From contig NZ_AP025018.1 in NCBI RefSeq assembly GCF_019977735.1, positions 4,526,001 to 4,590,000 on the forward strand: 64,000 nucleotides of DNA. Reading direction: 5' to 3'. The notes under the pieces were generated by a model. It searched no databases. It saw only the letters and a list, made by a program, of their open reading frames with translations, and had not been told where the DNA came from. The stretch's first letter is position 1. Every line of letters begins with the position of its first letter. This stretch comes from Calothrix sp. PCC 7716 (lineage in GTDB: Bacteria > Cyanobacteriota > Cyanobacteriia > Cyanobacteriales > Nostocaceae). A program made the translations under genes and the position numbers. Shown here piece by piece: positions 8,400 through 16,433 of this stretch.

Positions 8400-8460
8400 C
8401 TTCTTCCCACTCAGCATATGCTTTTGATACTATCATCATGAACTCCAAGTCTTCAACCTG
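8359..8460 (-). pseudogene. C-terminal remnant of a Rpn/DUF4351-like protein
   Basis: On the minus strand an open 34-codon stretch reads QVEDLEFMMIVSKAYAEWEE and then ATERRGLERGIEHW. It resembles the C-terminal part of cyanobacterial Rpn-family (PD-(D/E)xK transposase-related) proteins. No start or complete domain is present. It cuts off the EAD-only gene on the opposite strand, so it marks a rearrangement point. Confidence 0.3.
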
Positions 8461-8575
8461 AATGTGGTTTTAATCCTATAGTAACTTTCCATGCTTATAA
8501 CAAGCGATTTTACTGCTAAACTAAATAAACTATATAGTACTATTGAAACCAAATTCCTTACTTAAATTTAAAAAG

Positions 8576-8806
8576 ATGAAAATTACACCTGAAGGACAAG
8601 TAACTATTCCTGCTGAGATACGAGAGAAATTAGGGCTTTTACCGAATACTGAAGTCGAATTTGAACTTATTGGGGATGTGATCTACTTAAAAAAAGCTAA
8701 TTCAAATCTTACTAGGGGCGAAAAACTAGTGGAAATGATGCGAGGTAAAGCGACAGTAAAAATGACTACCTCTGAAATTATGTCACTAACGAGAGGAGAA
8801 GAATGA
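8576..8806 (+). CDS. AbrB/VapB-type antitoxin
   Basis: From ATG 8576 the 76-residue protein opens MKITPEGQVTIPAEIREKLG, the swapped-hairpin AbrB/SpoVT DNA-binding fold of VapB/MazE antitoxins. The C-terminal tail (KATVKMTTSEIMSLTRGEE) is the usual toxin-binding segment. A TTG at 8543 would add 11 unlikely residues. The stop overlaps the toxin start (ATGA at 8803-8806), the standard toxin-antitoxin arrangement. It should bind its own promoter and neutralise the downstream PIN toxin, which here carries a nonsense codon. Confidence 0.85.
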   Translation: MKITPEGQVTIPAEIREKLGLLPNTEVEFELIGDVIYLKKANSNLTRGEKLVEMMRGKATVKMTTSEIMSLTRGEE

Positions 8807-9213
8807 AAGAAATACTGGTTGACAGCAACGTTATTCTCGATATTGTCACAGAAGACCCAAATTGGTTTGATTGGTCAGCAAATAAACTAGCTGAATATGT
8901 ACAGTTAACTCAGCTTAATATTAATCCTATTATTTATGCCGAAGTGTCAACCGGGTTTGAAAAAATAGAAGAACTAGAAGCTGTCTTGCCTATCAATATT
9001 TTTCAACGTTTAGATTTACCTTGGGAAGCAGCTTTTTTAGCATGAAAATGTTTTATTCAGTATCGTAAAAAAGGCGGAACAAAGCAGTCTCCTTTACCAG
9101 ACTTTTACATCGGCGCCCATGCAGCAGTTAAAAATATGATGCTTTTAACCAGAGACGTTAATCGCTACCGTACTTATTTTCCAAACTTAGAACTTATAGT
9201 TCCAGAATCTTAA
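8803..9213 (+). pseudogene. VapC-type PIN-domain ribonuclease toxin with an in-frame UGA
   Basis: The frame starts VDSNVILDIV (PIN-domain first Asp) and continues to TAA 9211-9213, giving 136 codons, a usual VapC length. Codon 81 (TGA, 9043-9045) interrupts it. After the stop the same frame reads KCFIQYRKKGGTKQSPLPDF, then YIGAHAAVKN and LLTRDVNRYR, which are the conserved second half of PIN toxins. One base change (GGA to TGA, Gly to stop) explains the lesion. The truncated 80-residue product lacks the later acidic residues and should be inactive, unless UGA is read through or the base is a sequencing error. Confidence 0.85.
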
Positions 9214-9295
9214 ATATGACTGTAGTAATACCTGCTTACTATAGAAAAGGTTTTATTGGATTAGGCGCCCCTTTAATGCCAAAATTATATTTGCT

Positions 9296-9315
9296 TTGTA
9301 ACGGCAACGTTACAA
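9296..9315 (+). promoter_or_regulatory. Perfect hairpin with GCAA loop upstream of trpS
   Basis: TTGTAACG-GCAA-CGTTACAA is an eight-pair stem with a tetraloop, 40 bases before the trpS ATG. It has no following T-run, so it is not a convincing terminator. It could be an operator or part of the trpS leader. Confidence 0.3.
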
Positions 9316-9354
9316 ATGACTCTTTATAATAGCTAAATTACTAAATAAAAGGCT

Positions 9355-10362
9355 ATGGGCAGGCAACGTATTCTTTCTGGAGTTCAACCAACTGGTAACT
9401 TACATCTAGGTAACTATTTTGGCGCCATTCGTAATTGGGTGGAAATTCAAGACCAGTTCGATAATTATTTTTGCGTGGTGGACTTGCACGCTATTACCGC
9501 ACCCCACAACCCGGCAACGCTGGCAAGCGATACATATACTATTGCGGCGTTATATTTGGCGTGTGGTATTGATTTACAGTACTCCAATATTTTCGTGCAG
9601 TCGCATGTATCTGCCCACAGCGAACTAGCTTGGCTACTTAACTGTATTACCCCAATGAACTGGCTTACTGATATGATTCAGTTCAAAGAAAAAGCTATTA
9701 AGCAAGGGGAAAACGTAGGTGTTGGGTTACTCGACTATCCTGTGTTGATGGCTGCGGATATTTTGCTGTACAACGCTGATAAAGTACCTGTGGGTGAAGA
9801 CCAAAAGCAACACCTTGAATTAACGCGCGATATTACAGACCGTTTCAACCATCTATTTGGTAAGGGCAAAAAAGTTTTAAAGTCTCCTGAGCCAATGATT
9901 CGTAAAGACGGCGCCCGTATAATGAGTCTCACTGACGGCACTAAAAAAATGTCGAAGTCAGACCCTGCTGAAGGTAGTCGCATTAATTTACTTGACTCAC
10001 CCGATGAAATTACCAAGAAAATCAAACGGTGTAAAACTGACCCGATACGCGGTATTGTCTTCGATGACCCTGCGCGTCCCGAATGTCAGAATTTGCTGAC
10101 AATATATATGTTGTTGTCGGGCAAGGCAAAACAAGATGTAGCGGCAGAATGTGCGGATATGGGATGGGGAGATTTTAAGAAGTTACTGACAGAAACAACG
10201 ATAAATGCCCTGAAACCAGTTCAAGACAAGTACGCCGAAGTTATGGCAGATAAAGGTTATTTGGAGTCGGTGTTACGTGAAGGGCGCCAAAAAGCCGAAG
10301 TTGTTGCAAACCAAACTTTAAAAGACGTAAAAACAGCAATGGGGTATTCTCTGCCACAATGA
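9355..10362 (+). CDS. trpS: Tryptophan-tRNA ligase
   Basis: This class I aminoacyl-tRNA synthetase charges tRNA-Trp with tryptophan. The 335-residue length is standard. The HIGH-type signature is GNLHLGNY (residues 14-21) and the KMSKS loop is KKMSKSDP near 198. The active-site stretch LLDYPVLMAADILLYNAD is also typical. The start ATG at 9355 fits the family N-terminus (MGRQRILSGVQPTGN). It is followed after nine bases by the region leading to the MTHFR gene in the same direction. Housekeeping gene, intact. Confidence 0.97.
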   Translation: MGRQRILSGVQPTGNLHLGNYFGAIRNWVEIQDQFDNYFCVVDLHAITAPHNPATLASDTYTIAALYLACGIDLQYSNIFVQSHVSAHSELAWLLNCITPMNWLTDMIQFKEKAIKQGENVGVGLLDYPVLMAADILLYNADKVPVGEDQKQHLELTRDITDRFNHLFGKGKKVLKSPEPMIRKDGARIMSLTDGTKKMSKSDPAEGSRINLLDSPDEITKKIKRCKTDPIRGIVFDDPARPECQNLLTIYMLLSGKAKQDVAAECADMGWGDFKKLLTETTINALKPVQDKYAEVMADKGYLESVLREGRQKAEVVANQTLKDVKTAMGYSLPQ

Positions 10363-10410
10363 GCTTTCCACTTGGGGTCAAGTTGTGTTACAGCTGTACT
10401 TAGAGTGAAA

Positions 10411-11346
10411 ATGCTCATTGTTATGCTTGATACACTAACACCAATTACTCCAGTTAAAGTCAGTTCATTTCGTGCTGCTGCTAGGAACGGCGAGTTTCTA
10501 GTAACAGCAGAGGTTTGCCCACCGAAAGGAGGTAATCCGCAACACATGCTCCAAATGGCGGCGACCCTTAAGGGGAGGGTTCATGCCGTCAATATCACCG
10601 ATGGTAGCCGTGCTGTGTTACGTATGTCTCCGCTAGTGGCGTCAGCAATTTTACTTCAAAATGGTATCGAGCCGATATGTCAATTTGCATGTCGAGACAG
10701 GAACCGTATTGGATTACAAGCTGATTTGATGGGCGCCCATGCATTAGGAATTCAAAATATCTTAGCTTTAACAGGCGACCCTGTAAAAGCAGGCGACCAC
10801 CCCGACTGTAAAGCTGTCTTCGACCTCGAAGCAGTGCGTTTGTTACAGGTTATCCAAAAACTCAATTTAGGAGTAGATTATAACGATAAACCCCTGACCG
10901 ATGGGGCGTTAGATTTATTCGTAGGCGCCGCAGTAGACCCGCAATGTAAAAGTTGGTCGGGGTTGCAAAGTCGGTTTGAGAAGAAAGTAGAAGCAGGCGC
11001 CCAATTTTTCCAAAGTCAGCTAATCACCGATTTTGAAAGATTGGAAAAATTCATGGATACCATAGCTGCTGGGTGTAATAAACCCATACTCGCCGGAATA
11101 TTCCTGTTGAAATCAGCTAAAAACGCCGAATTCATCAACCGCGTAGTACCAGGAGTAAATATACCTCAGCACATCATCGATAGGTTAGCGCAAGCCAAAG
11201 ACCCCTTAGAAGAAGGGGTAAAAATTGCTGCTGAACAAGTACAAATTGCGCGGCAACTCTGCCAAGGCGTGCATATGATGGCAGTCAAGCGCGAAGATTT
11301 AATTGCACCAATCTTAGATATGGCTGGGGTTGTAGCAGTTAAGTAA
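10411..11346 (+). CDS. metF: Methylenetetrahydrofolate reductase family protein
   Basis: The protein matches cyanobacterial MTHFR-type TIM-barrel flavoproteins, which reduce 5,10-methylene-THF to 5-methyl-THF for methionine synthesis. Visible signatures are TAEVCPPKGG near the N-terminus (catalytic Glu), VNITDGSRAV, CRDRNRIGLQADLMGAHALG, NILALTGDP and AGIFLLKSA. Length is about 312 residues from ATG 10411; ATG 10423 is equally possible. A TTG at 10372 gives an unlikely N-terminal extension. It lies 48 bases after trpS in the same direction, so co-transcription is plausible. An intrinsic terminator follows at 11370. Confidence 0.9.
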   Translation: MLIVMLDTLTPITPVKVSSFRAAARNGEFLVTAEVCPPKGGNPQHMLQMAATLKGRVHAVNITDGSRAVLRMSPLVASAILLQNGIEPICQFACRDRNRIGLQADLMGAHALGIQNILALTGDPVKAGDHPDCKAVFDLEAVRLLQVIQKLNLGVDYNDKPLTDGALDLFVGAAVDPQCKSWSGLQSRFEKKVEAGAQFFQSQLITDFERLEKFMDTIAAGCNKPILAGIFLLKSAKNAEFINRVVPGVNIPQHIIDRLAQAKDPLEEGVKIAAEQVQIARQLCQGVHMMAVKREDLIAPILDMAGVVAVK

Positions 11347-11369
11347 GGTAAGTAACATTTTTTAAATAT

Positions 11370-11399
11370 GGCAGCTATTTGATTATGGCTGCTTTTTTA
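11370..11399 (+). terminator. Rho-independent terminator after the MTHFR gene
   Basis: GCAGC (11371-11375) pairs with GCTGC (11388-11392) across a 12-base loop and is followed directly by six T residues. It sits 24 bases after the MTHFR stop. Confidence 0.6.
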
Positions 11400-11569
11400 T
11401 TGATATCATTTAAATAACATGGCACTTGTAAATGATTCGTAAAAAATGATGCCTATGTAACGAACCACAAAGGACACAAAGGGCACAAAGGGAAGAAATG
11501 AAAGTAAGGGAATATTAATATAAATTAGTTTATTTGAGTTAATCATTCTTTTTAGAAGATAACATTGCT

Positions 11570-12712
11570 ATGGGAGAGAGTGCTGTGAATAGTTTTAAGG
11601 AACTTGATACAAAAGATTTAGAAGAGGATATGGCGTTAGAAGATATTGAACTAGATGAAGAAGAAATAAACGAACCTTTTGACCCTACTCAAATTAGAGT
11701 TGATACTAGGCAATTTACAATTAGCTCTATTTTAAAAAAAATAGAATTTGATGAAATTGAGCTTCAACCAGAGTTTCAACGCAAATTAGTATGGAATAAT
11801 ATTGCCAAAAGTCGATTAATTGAATCTGTATTGATTCGCATCCCCATACCTATATTTTATATTGATGCAAGTAGTGATAAGTGGGTCGTAATAGATGGTT
11901 TACAAAGATTTAATACTTTTAAGGAATTTATAATAGACAAAAACCTTAGACTAACAGGCTTACAGTCATTTACACAATTCAATGGGAAGACATATAATGA
12001 ATTACCACGTAATTATCAGAGGCGCCTAGAAGAAACAGATATTACAGTAGTACTAGTAGAAAAAGGTACGCCGAAAGAGTTTAGCAAAGCGCTATTTGAG
12101 CGTATAAACACAACTGCCTCAGCATTATCAGCACAAGAAATACGTCATGCAGTAAATCAAGGCAAAGCGACAAAATTATTAGAAATTTTAGCAAACTCAG
12201 TAGAATTTAAAGATGCTACCGATAATGGAATAAGTACTTATAAAATGTTAGATCGTGAGTGTATACTAAGAATTTTAGCTTTTATGATTTATCCAAATAT
12301 TGCGGATTTAAATATCAAAAGTATAAAAAAACTACTAGATGAAGCAATACACAAAATTAATTCAATGTCAGATAAGGAGGTTGATTTATTGAAAAATAAT
12401 TTTTTGTCTGTTATGAAAATAGCTATAGAAATTTTTGGTAGGGATGCTTTCCGTAAAATATATAGTAATAAATCTACAAGGAATCCAATCAATAAAGCTT
12501 TGTTTGAAGCTTGGTCTATTAATTTGTATAAATTGAATCATAAAGAAGTAGAGCTTCTAAAGCTTCGACGAGATTATTTAATCATCAAAATAAAAGATTT
12601 AACTGATAAAGAAAAGTTTGATGATTCAGTCTATAGAATTACTGGTAATATAAAAGATGCATTACGTAGAATAAACGATATTGAACAAATAATTAAATCA
12701 GTATTAGTATGA
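11570..12712 (+). CDS. DUF262 (GmrSD N-terminal-like) protein
   Basis: The 380-residue protein has an acidic N-terminus followed by a DUF262 domain. Hallmarks are LQPEFQRKLVWNN (residues about 65-77), the nucleotide-site motif VIDGLQRFNTF (usual DGQQR, here DGLQR) and INTTASALSAQEIRHA. DUF262 is the ParB-like NTPase fold found in the type IV restriction enzyme GmrS and in many defence cassettes. The stop overlaps the start of the AAA ATPase gene (ATGA at 12709-12712), so the two were one translational unit. This gene looks complete, but its partners have been damaged by a deletion, so the cassette is probably non-functional. Confidence 0.85.
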   Translation: MGESAVNSFKELDTKDLEEDMALEDIELDEEEINEPFDPTQIRVDTRQFTISSILKKIEFDEIELQPEFQRKLVWNNIAKSRLIESVLIRIPIPIFYIDASSDKWVVIDGLQRFNTFKEFIIDKNLRLTGLQSFTQFNGKTYNELPRNYQRRLEETDITVVLVEKGTPKEFSKALFERINTTASALSAQEIRHAVNQGKATKLLEILANSVEFKDATDNGISTYKMLDRECILRILAFMIYPNIADLNIKSIKKLLDEAIHKINSMSDKEVDLLKNNFLSVMKIAIEIFGRDAFRKIYSNKSTRNPINKALFEAWSINLYKLNHKEVELLKLRRDYLIIKIKDLTDKEKFDDSVYRITGNIKDALRRINDIEQIIKSVLV

Positions 12713-13569
12713 TACATTCATTAAAATTACAAAATTTTAAACCTTTTAAAGAGCAGTTGCTTGAGTTTCGTCCGCTAACGTTATTATCTGGACTTAACGG
12801 AATGGGAAAATCATCAGTATTACAATCATTATTATTGTTAAGGCAATCATATCAGCAGAGAGTTTTACAACGTGGGCATTTAGCTCTGAATGGTGATTTA
12901 GTTCGTATAGGAACAGCCCAAGATGCACTTTTTGAAGGCGCCGAGGAAGAATTTATTAGCTTTGAGCTTTCTGTTAAGCTACATAAAGAAGAAACAATGT
13001 GGAAGTGGCGTTTTGCTTATGACCAAAAAGCCGATGTTTTGCGAAGCGAAAGCGTTCCAAATACCTCGGAAATACATGAATTTTGCCTTTTTGGAGATTA
13101 CTTTCACTACCTTCAAGCAGAAAGAATGGGCCCAAGAAATGTATATGAAATGGCTGATGACATGGTTCGTCAACATTTTCAGCTTGGAACAGCAGGTGAG
13201 TTTACAGCACATTTTTTGAGTTTGTTTGGAAACTGTCATATCAACACTGTCGGACTTCAAAAAAGAAATAATCAAAGATTGAATTACACTTTTGAGCGTC
13301 CTAGTCAAGATATGTTAAGGCAATTACGCCATCCAAACGCAAAATCACCTGAATTAAAAGATCAAGTGGAAGCATGGATGGGTGAAATAAGTCCAGGTAC
13401 AAGGATTTATATTACCTCAAATACAGATATTGATTTAATTAGCGTCCAGTACTCATTTGCAATGGGAAACGATATTAGTAACAAATATCGCGCAACCAAT
13501 GTTGGCTTTGGAATCTCCTATACATTACCTATTATTGTTGCACTACTTGCACTTAGAACTTTGGGATAG
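12709..13569 (+). pseudogene. AAA ATPase (DUF3696-type) truncated before Walker B
   Basis: The N-terminus MIHSLKLQNFKPFKEQ and Walker A SGLNGMGKSS belong to the OLD/ABC-like AAA family with a C-terminal DUF3696. The conserved NVGFGISYTLPIIVALLA segment is present near residue 270, but the protein then reads LRTLG and stops. The Walker B/ENPEAHLHP region and DUF3696 that normally follow are missing. In another frame the DNA continues directly into the end of a different protein (13550-13948). An internal deletion has therefore joined two neighbouring genes. Without Walker B the product should not hydrolyse ATP. Confidence 0.8.
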
Positions 13570-13948
13570 GAGAGAAGAATTTTTTCCGAATCTAGATTTT
13601 TGTGATTCTGTAGCTAGACAACTACAAAGTATTTTAAATGGGCAATTAGAGTTACAAGCAGTTGTTGACACGTTATTTACAATTCAAGAATGTTGCAGTA
13701 CATGGCAAACAGGAGCTTTTAGTTTAAAAAATTACTCACTTGATGAGTCAGGAGAAAGCGAGTCAACCTTAAATCAGTATGCTAGAGAAAGAACTTTTAC
13801 TTGTCCTGACGGGCAGAGGCGTTTATTTGAGCGCCATGTTAAATTACGATTTTGTAACTGGCGCATTCATTTCTTTGCAGAAAAACCAGGAAAAGTAATT
13901 ATTGGTTATGTCGGCCGCCATCTGCCTACGGTAAAGTATCGAACATAA
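13550..13948 (+). pseudogene. 3'-end fragment of a third cassette gene (function unknown)
   Basis: From the deletion junction the frame reads LWDRREEFFPNLDFCDSVAR, later CPDGQRRLFERHVKLRF and KPGKVIIGYVGRHLP, ending at 13948. It looks like the C-terminal part of a small protein that I associate with DUF3696 ATPases in cyanobacteria. The upstream part of this open frame (from 13457) is antisense or out of frame to the ATPase and is not native. No start codon of its own is evident. Confidence 0.6.
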
Positions 13949-14008
13949 TAGAATAAATTCTCTCCTCATAAGTAAAATTGATATAAGACACGGGAGCGAA
14001 AAACAATC

Positions 14009-14563
14009 ATGGCTACGGTAGTTAAACCCATAACTTTAGAAGAATTTCTGCAATTACCCGAAACTGAACCGGCTTCTGAGTACATTAATGGACAAATTAG
14101 TCAAAAACCTATGCCACAAGGAGAACACAGCCGACTTCAAGGTAAACTTGTTTCTACTATTAACGAAGTTGCGGAACCTCAAAAGATTGCTTTAGCATTA
14201 CCTGAGCTACGCTGTACATTTGGCGGCGCCACTGTAGTTCCCGATGTTGCTGTATTTCGATGGGAACGCATACCCCGTACTGAGTCAGGCAGAATTGCTA
14301 ACCGCTTTGAAAGCCATCCTGACTGGGCAATAGAAATTCTCTCACCAGAGCAAAGCCAAACTAAAGTTCTCCGTAACCTACTGCATTGCAGTAAAAATGG
14401 TACAGAACTAGGCTGGTTAATTCTTCCAGATGAAGCTGGTATTTTAGTTATACATCCCAACCAACGTGTTGAACTTCTAGAAGGAACAGATTTACTTCCC
14501 ATCCTCAGTAATATTGACCTATCTCTAACCGTCGAGCAAATCTTTAGGTGGCTAAATATTTAA
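14009..14563 (+). CDS. Uma2 family (DUF820) putative restriction endonuclease
   Basis: The 184-residue protein is a full-length Uma2 protein with a PD-(D/E)xK nuclease fold. The sequence shows TLEEFLQLPETEPASEYING at the N-terminus, VVPDVAVFRW (catalytic Asp), and PDWAIEILSPEQSQTKVLRN with the Glu of the active site. A C-terminal cap (GWLILPDEAGILVIHP) completes the family pattern. These genes are extremely numerous in filamentous cyanobacteria; their biological role is unclear. It is flanked by a 64-base hairpin repeat downstream. Confidence 0.85.
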   Translation: MATVVKPITLEEFLQLPETEPASEYINGQISQKPMPQGEHSRLQGKLVSTINEVAEPQKIALALPELRCTFGGATVVPDVAVFRWERIPRTESGRIANRFESHPDWAIEILSPEQSQTKVLRNLLHCSKNGTELGWLILPDEAGILVIHPNQRVELLEGTDLLPILSNIDLSLTVEQIFRWLNI

Positions 14564-14588
14564 AATGCAATTAGGTTTTAAGAAATTT

Positions 14589-14652
14589 CTTGTGGGATGG
14601 GTGTTCTCGCCCGTCCAATGGATTAGGCGGGCAAGGATGCCCACCCCACAAG
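14589..14652. repeat. MITE-like 64-bp imperfect hairpin
   Basis: CTTGTGGG-A-TGGG...TCTCGCCCG is matched in reverse by CGGGCAAGGATGCCCACCCCACAAG. The arms are about 25 bases with a few mismatches and a loop of about 14. Related shorter copies lie at 98-137 and 58936-58959. Confidence 0.6.
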
Positions 14653-14755
14653 ATTATTAATTTAATTTTTGGAAATCCCTATCGCAAATAAACTCTCTTC
14701 CTTCAGCTATAAAACTAACTTCCTCGTTAGATTTATCTTAAAAGTGGGAAGTAGT

Positions 14756-15559
14756 TTGGTTTTTCTCATACTGCATCGTTTTACCGAACACGGTTTAATT
14801 TGTATTACTCAACCTCACCATGCTTGGCTTGCGGGAGAATTAGCGCGCGCTTGGGGTAACGAACAATTTGGTAACTTTGCTCCTTTTGATGAGGTTTGTC
14901 TAGGCGCCTCTCTACATGATATAGGTTGGATTACATGGGAGCAAAAGCCGACGCTAAACCCTGAAACTGGCTATCCTCATAAATTTACACAGTTGCCAAC
15001 ACAAGTACATATAGATATGTGGTCGAGTGCAAAACAGCTTGCGCTGACCTTTGGGAGATACGCAGCATTACTCGTCTCGTTGCATGGTACAGGGTTGTAC
15101 GAAAGGTTTAGTAACTGGCGAAACTCAAAAGAAGCAACAACTATTGTGCAAGATTTTCTTAATCAAGAGTCAGCATTTCAAAAGCAACTTATCAATATTC
15201 TCAACCAAGATGAATATTTTGCACAATATGCGGCGCCGGAAATAATCAAACGTAACCAACAACTCGTAGCAACGTGGGATAGTCTCTCAATAATTTTATG
15301 TCAAGGATTTACCGAGAAAGAGGAAGTAACAAAAGTTCCAACAAGTGACGGAGAAACTAGGCTCGAATTAACCTTGCTAGAAACGAAAGGCAATTGTAAT
15401 AATATAGCAGTATCTCCTTGGCCATTTCAGCAAAGCGAAGTCAAACTCCTTTATGAAGGAAGACTTTTACCCCACACCTTTGATGACGAAGCAGCTATGC
15501 AAGATTATCTAAACAGTAATTGCTGGATAACTTTAAGTACTGTACTGAAACCACTTTAA
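14756..15559 (+). CDS. DUF3891 family protein
   Basis: The conserved part begins ILHRFTEHGLICITQPHHAW and continues with LARAWGNEQF, GASLHDIGWITWEQKP and HGTGLYERF, the DUF3891 pattern. HDIGW suggests an HD-domain-like metal site, but the function is unknown. No ATG fits: TTG 14756 (GGGAAG upstream), GTG 14744 or TTG 14669 are possible starts. Homologues I recall begin MILHRF, so a start codon may have mutated here. The gene lies alone between a hairpin repeat and an interspersed repeat. Confidence 0.7.
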   Translation: MVFLILHRFTEHGLICITQPHHAWLAGELARAWGNEQFGNFAPFDEVCLGASLHDIGWITWEQKPTLNPETGYPHKFTQLPTQVHIDMWSSAKQLALTFGRYAALLVSLHGTGLYERFSNWRNSKEATTIVQDFLNQESAFQKQLINILNQDEYFAQYAAPEIIKRNQQLVATWDSLSIILCQGFTEKEEVTKVPTSDGETRLELTLLETKGNCNNIAVSPWPFQQSEVKLLYEGRLLPHTFDDEAAMQDYLNSNCWITLSTVLKPL

Positions 15560-15561
15560 TT

Positions 15562-15597
15562 TCTCTGTGAACTCTGCGCCTCTGTGGTAAAAAACAG
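15562..15597. repeat. Short interspersed repeat (CTCTGTGAACTCTGCGCCTC family)
   Basis: CTCTGTGAACTCTGCGCCTC followed by TGTGGTAAAAAAC is a widespread cyanobacterial intergenic motif. A related GGACACAAAGGGCACAAAGG motif is at 11471-11490, upstream of the DUF262 gene. Confidence 0.4.
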
Positions 15598-15632
15598 TAA
15601 TATAAGTAATATGAGTTGTTTCATACGTTACC

Positions 15633-16172
15633 ATGAAAGTTACTGTCAGAGATAGCAATATTCTCAGAACTGTAGAGCCTCATATATTAGAAGCTCACTT
15701 AGAAACTGCTGGTTGGCGAGAAACTGCTCGAATTTTAGATGGCGCCGCAGGTGTGTGGAGATTAAAAAAAGATGGATTTGATGAATTTGAAATACTATTA
15801 CCTTTAAAGCCAGATTGGGTTGACTATGCCGCACGCATTAGTGATGCGTTGAAGACTTTGGAAGAAGTAGAAAATCGTTCGCAAATTGAAATATTAGGAG
15901 AATTAATCACTAATGCAAATAATATAAAAATACAGGGATTGGTCACGCATGTTGAGAAACATAATAGCAAAATGAGTGGTCAAATAACATTATTTGGTAT
16001 TATTTTTGACAAGCTGCGTAAGATTAATATTTCGCTTGCAGATGATGAATACATTATAGCAATTATTGCTTACCAAGAACGTTTACCAGTTTTATGTCTT
16101 GGCGATTTGATCAAAGTAGATAATGTTTTTACTTTAAATAACTTACAAAAATTTGAATTGGACACTATTTGA
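15633..16172 (+). CDS. Hypothetical protein with possible OB-like C-terminal domain
   Basis: The 179-residue soluble protein is not one I recognise. The N-terminal half (KVTVRDSNILRTVEPHILEA ... VWRLKKDGFDEFEILLPLKP) is mixed alpha/beta. The C-terminal half reads IQGLVTHVEKHNSKMSGQIT and then a strand-rich series ending LGDLIKVDNVFTLNNLQKFE, which could be an OB-like barrel. That reading is by eye only. It ends six bases before a FitA-type antitoxin gene, so the two may be co-transcribed. GC content and codon use look like the neighbours. Confidence 0.6.
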   Translation: MKVTVRDSNILRTVEPHILEAHLETAGWRETARILDGAAGVWRLKKDGFDEFEILLPLKPDWVDYAARISDALKTLEEVENRSQIEILGELITNANNIKIQGLVTHVEKHNSKMSGQITLFGIIFDKLRKINISLADDEYIIAIIAYQERLPVLCLGDLIKVDNVFTLNNLQKFELDTI

Positions 16173-16178
16173 AAAATT

Positions 16179-16433
16179 ATGGCTCAATTAATAGTCGAAA
16201 ATTTAGACCCTGATGTGATAGAAAAGTTGAAAGCACTTGCTCAACAAAATTGTAGGTCTTTGCAAGAAGAGTTGAAGCATATTTTAAAACAAGCAGCAGA
16301 AACGACAGTACAATATCACACAAGTGGTAATATGGTGAAAGCCAGAGAAACAGTAGCTCGTTCACAAGCTATATATGCTGGCAAAAGTTTTAGTGATAGC
16401 AGTGAACTTATTCGTGAGGATAGAGAGCGATAG
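16179..16433 (+). CDS. FitA/VapB-type ribbon-helix-helix antitoxin, orphan
   Basis: The 84-residue protein starts MAQLIVENLDPDVIEKLKAL, the Arc/FitA ribbon-helix-helix DNA-binding unit, followed by RSLQEELKHILKQAAE. The tail SDSSELIREDRER is the usual toxin-binding end. Normally a PIN-domain toxin starts right at this stop codon, but none is encoded in the next 560 bases. It is therefore an antitoxin that has lost its toxin. It could still act on other VapC-type toxins or simply be a relic. Confidence 0.8.
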   Translation: MAQLIVENLDPDVIEKLKALAQQNCRSLQEELKHILKQAAETTVQYHTSGNMVKARETVARSQAIYAGKSFSDSSELIREDRER

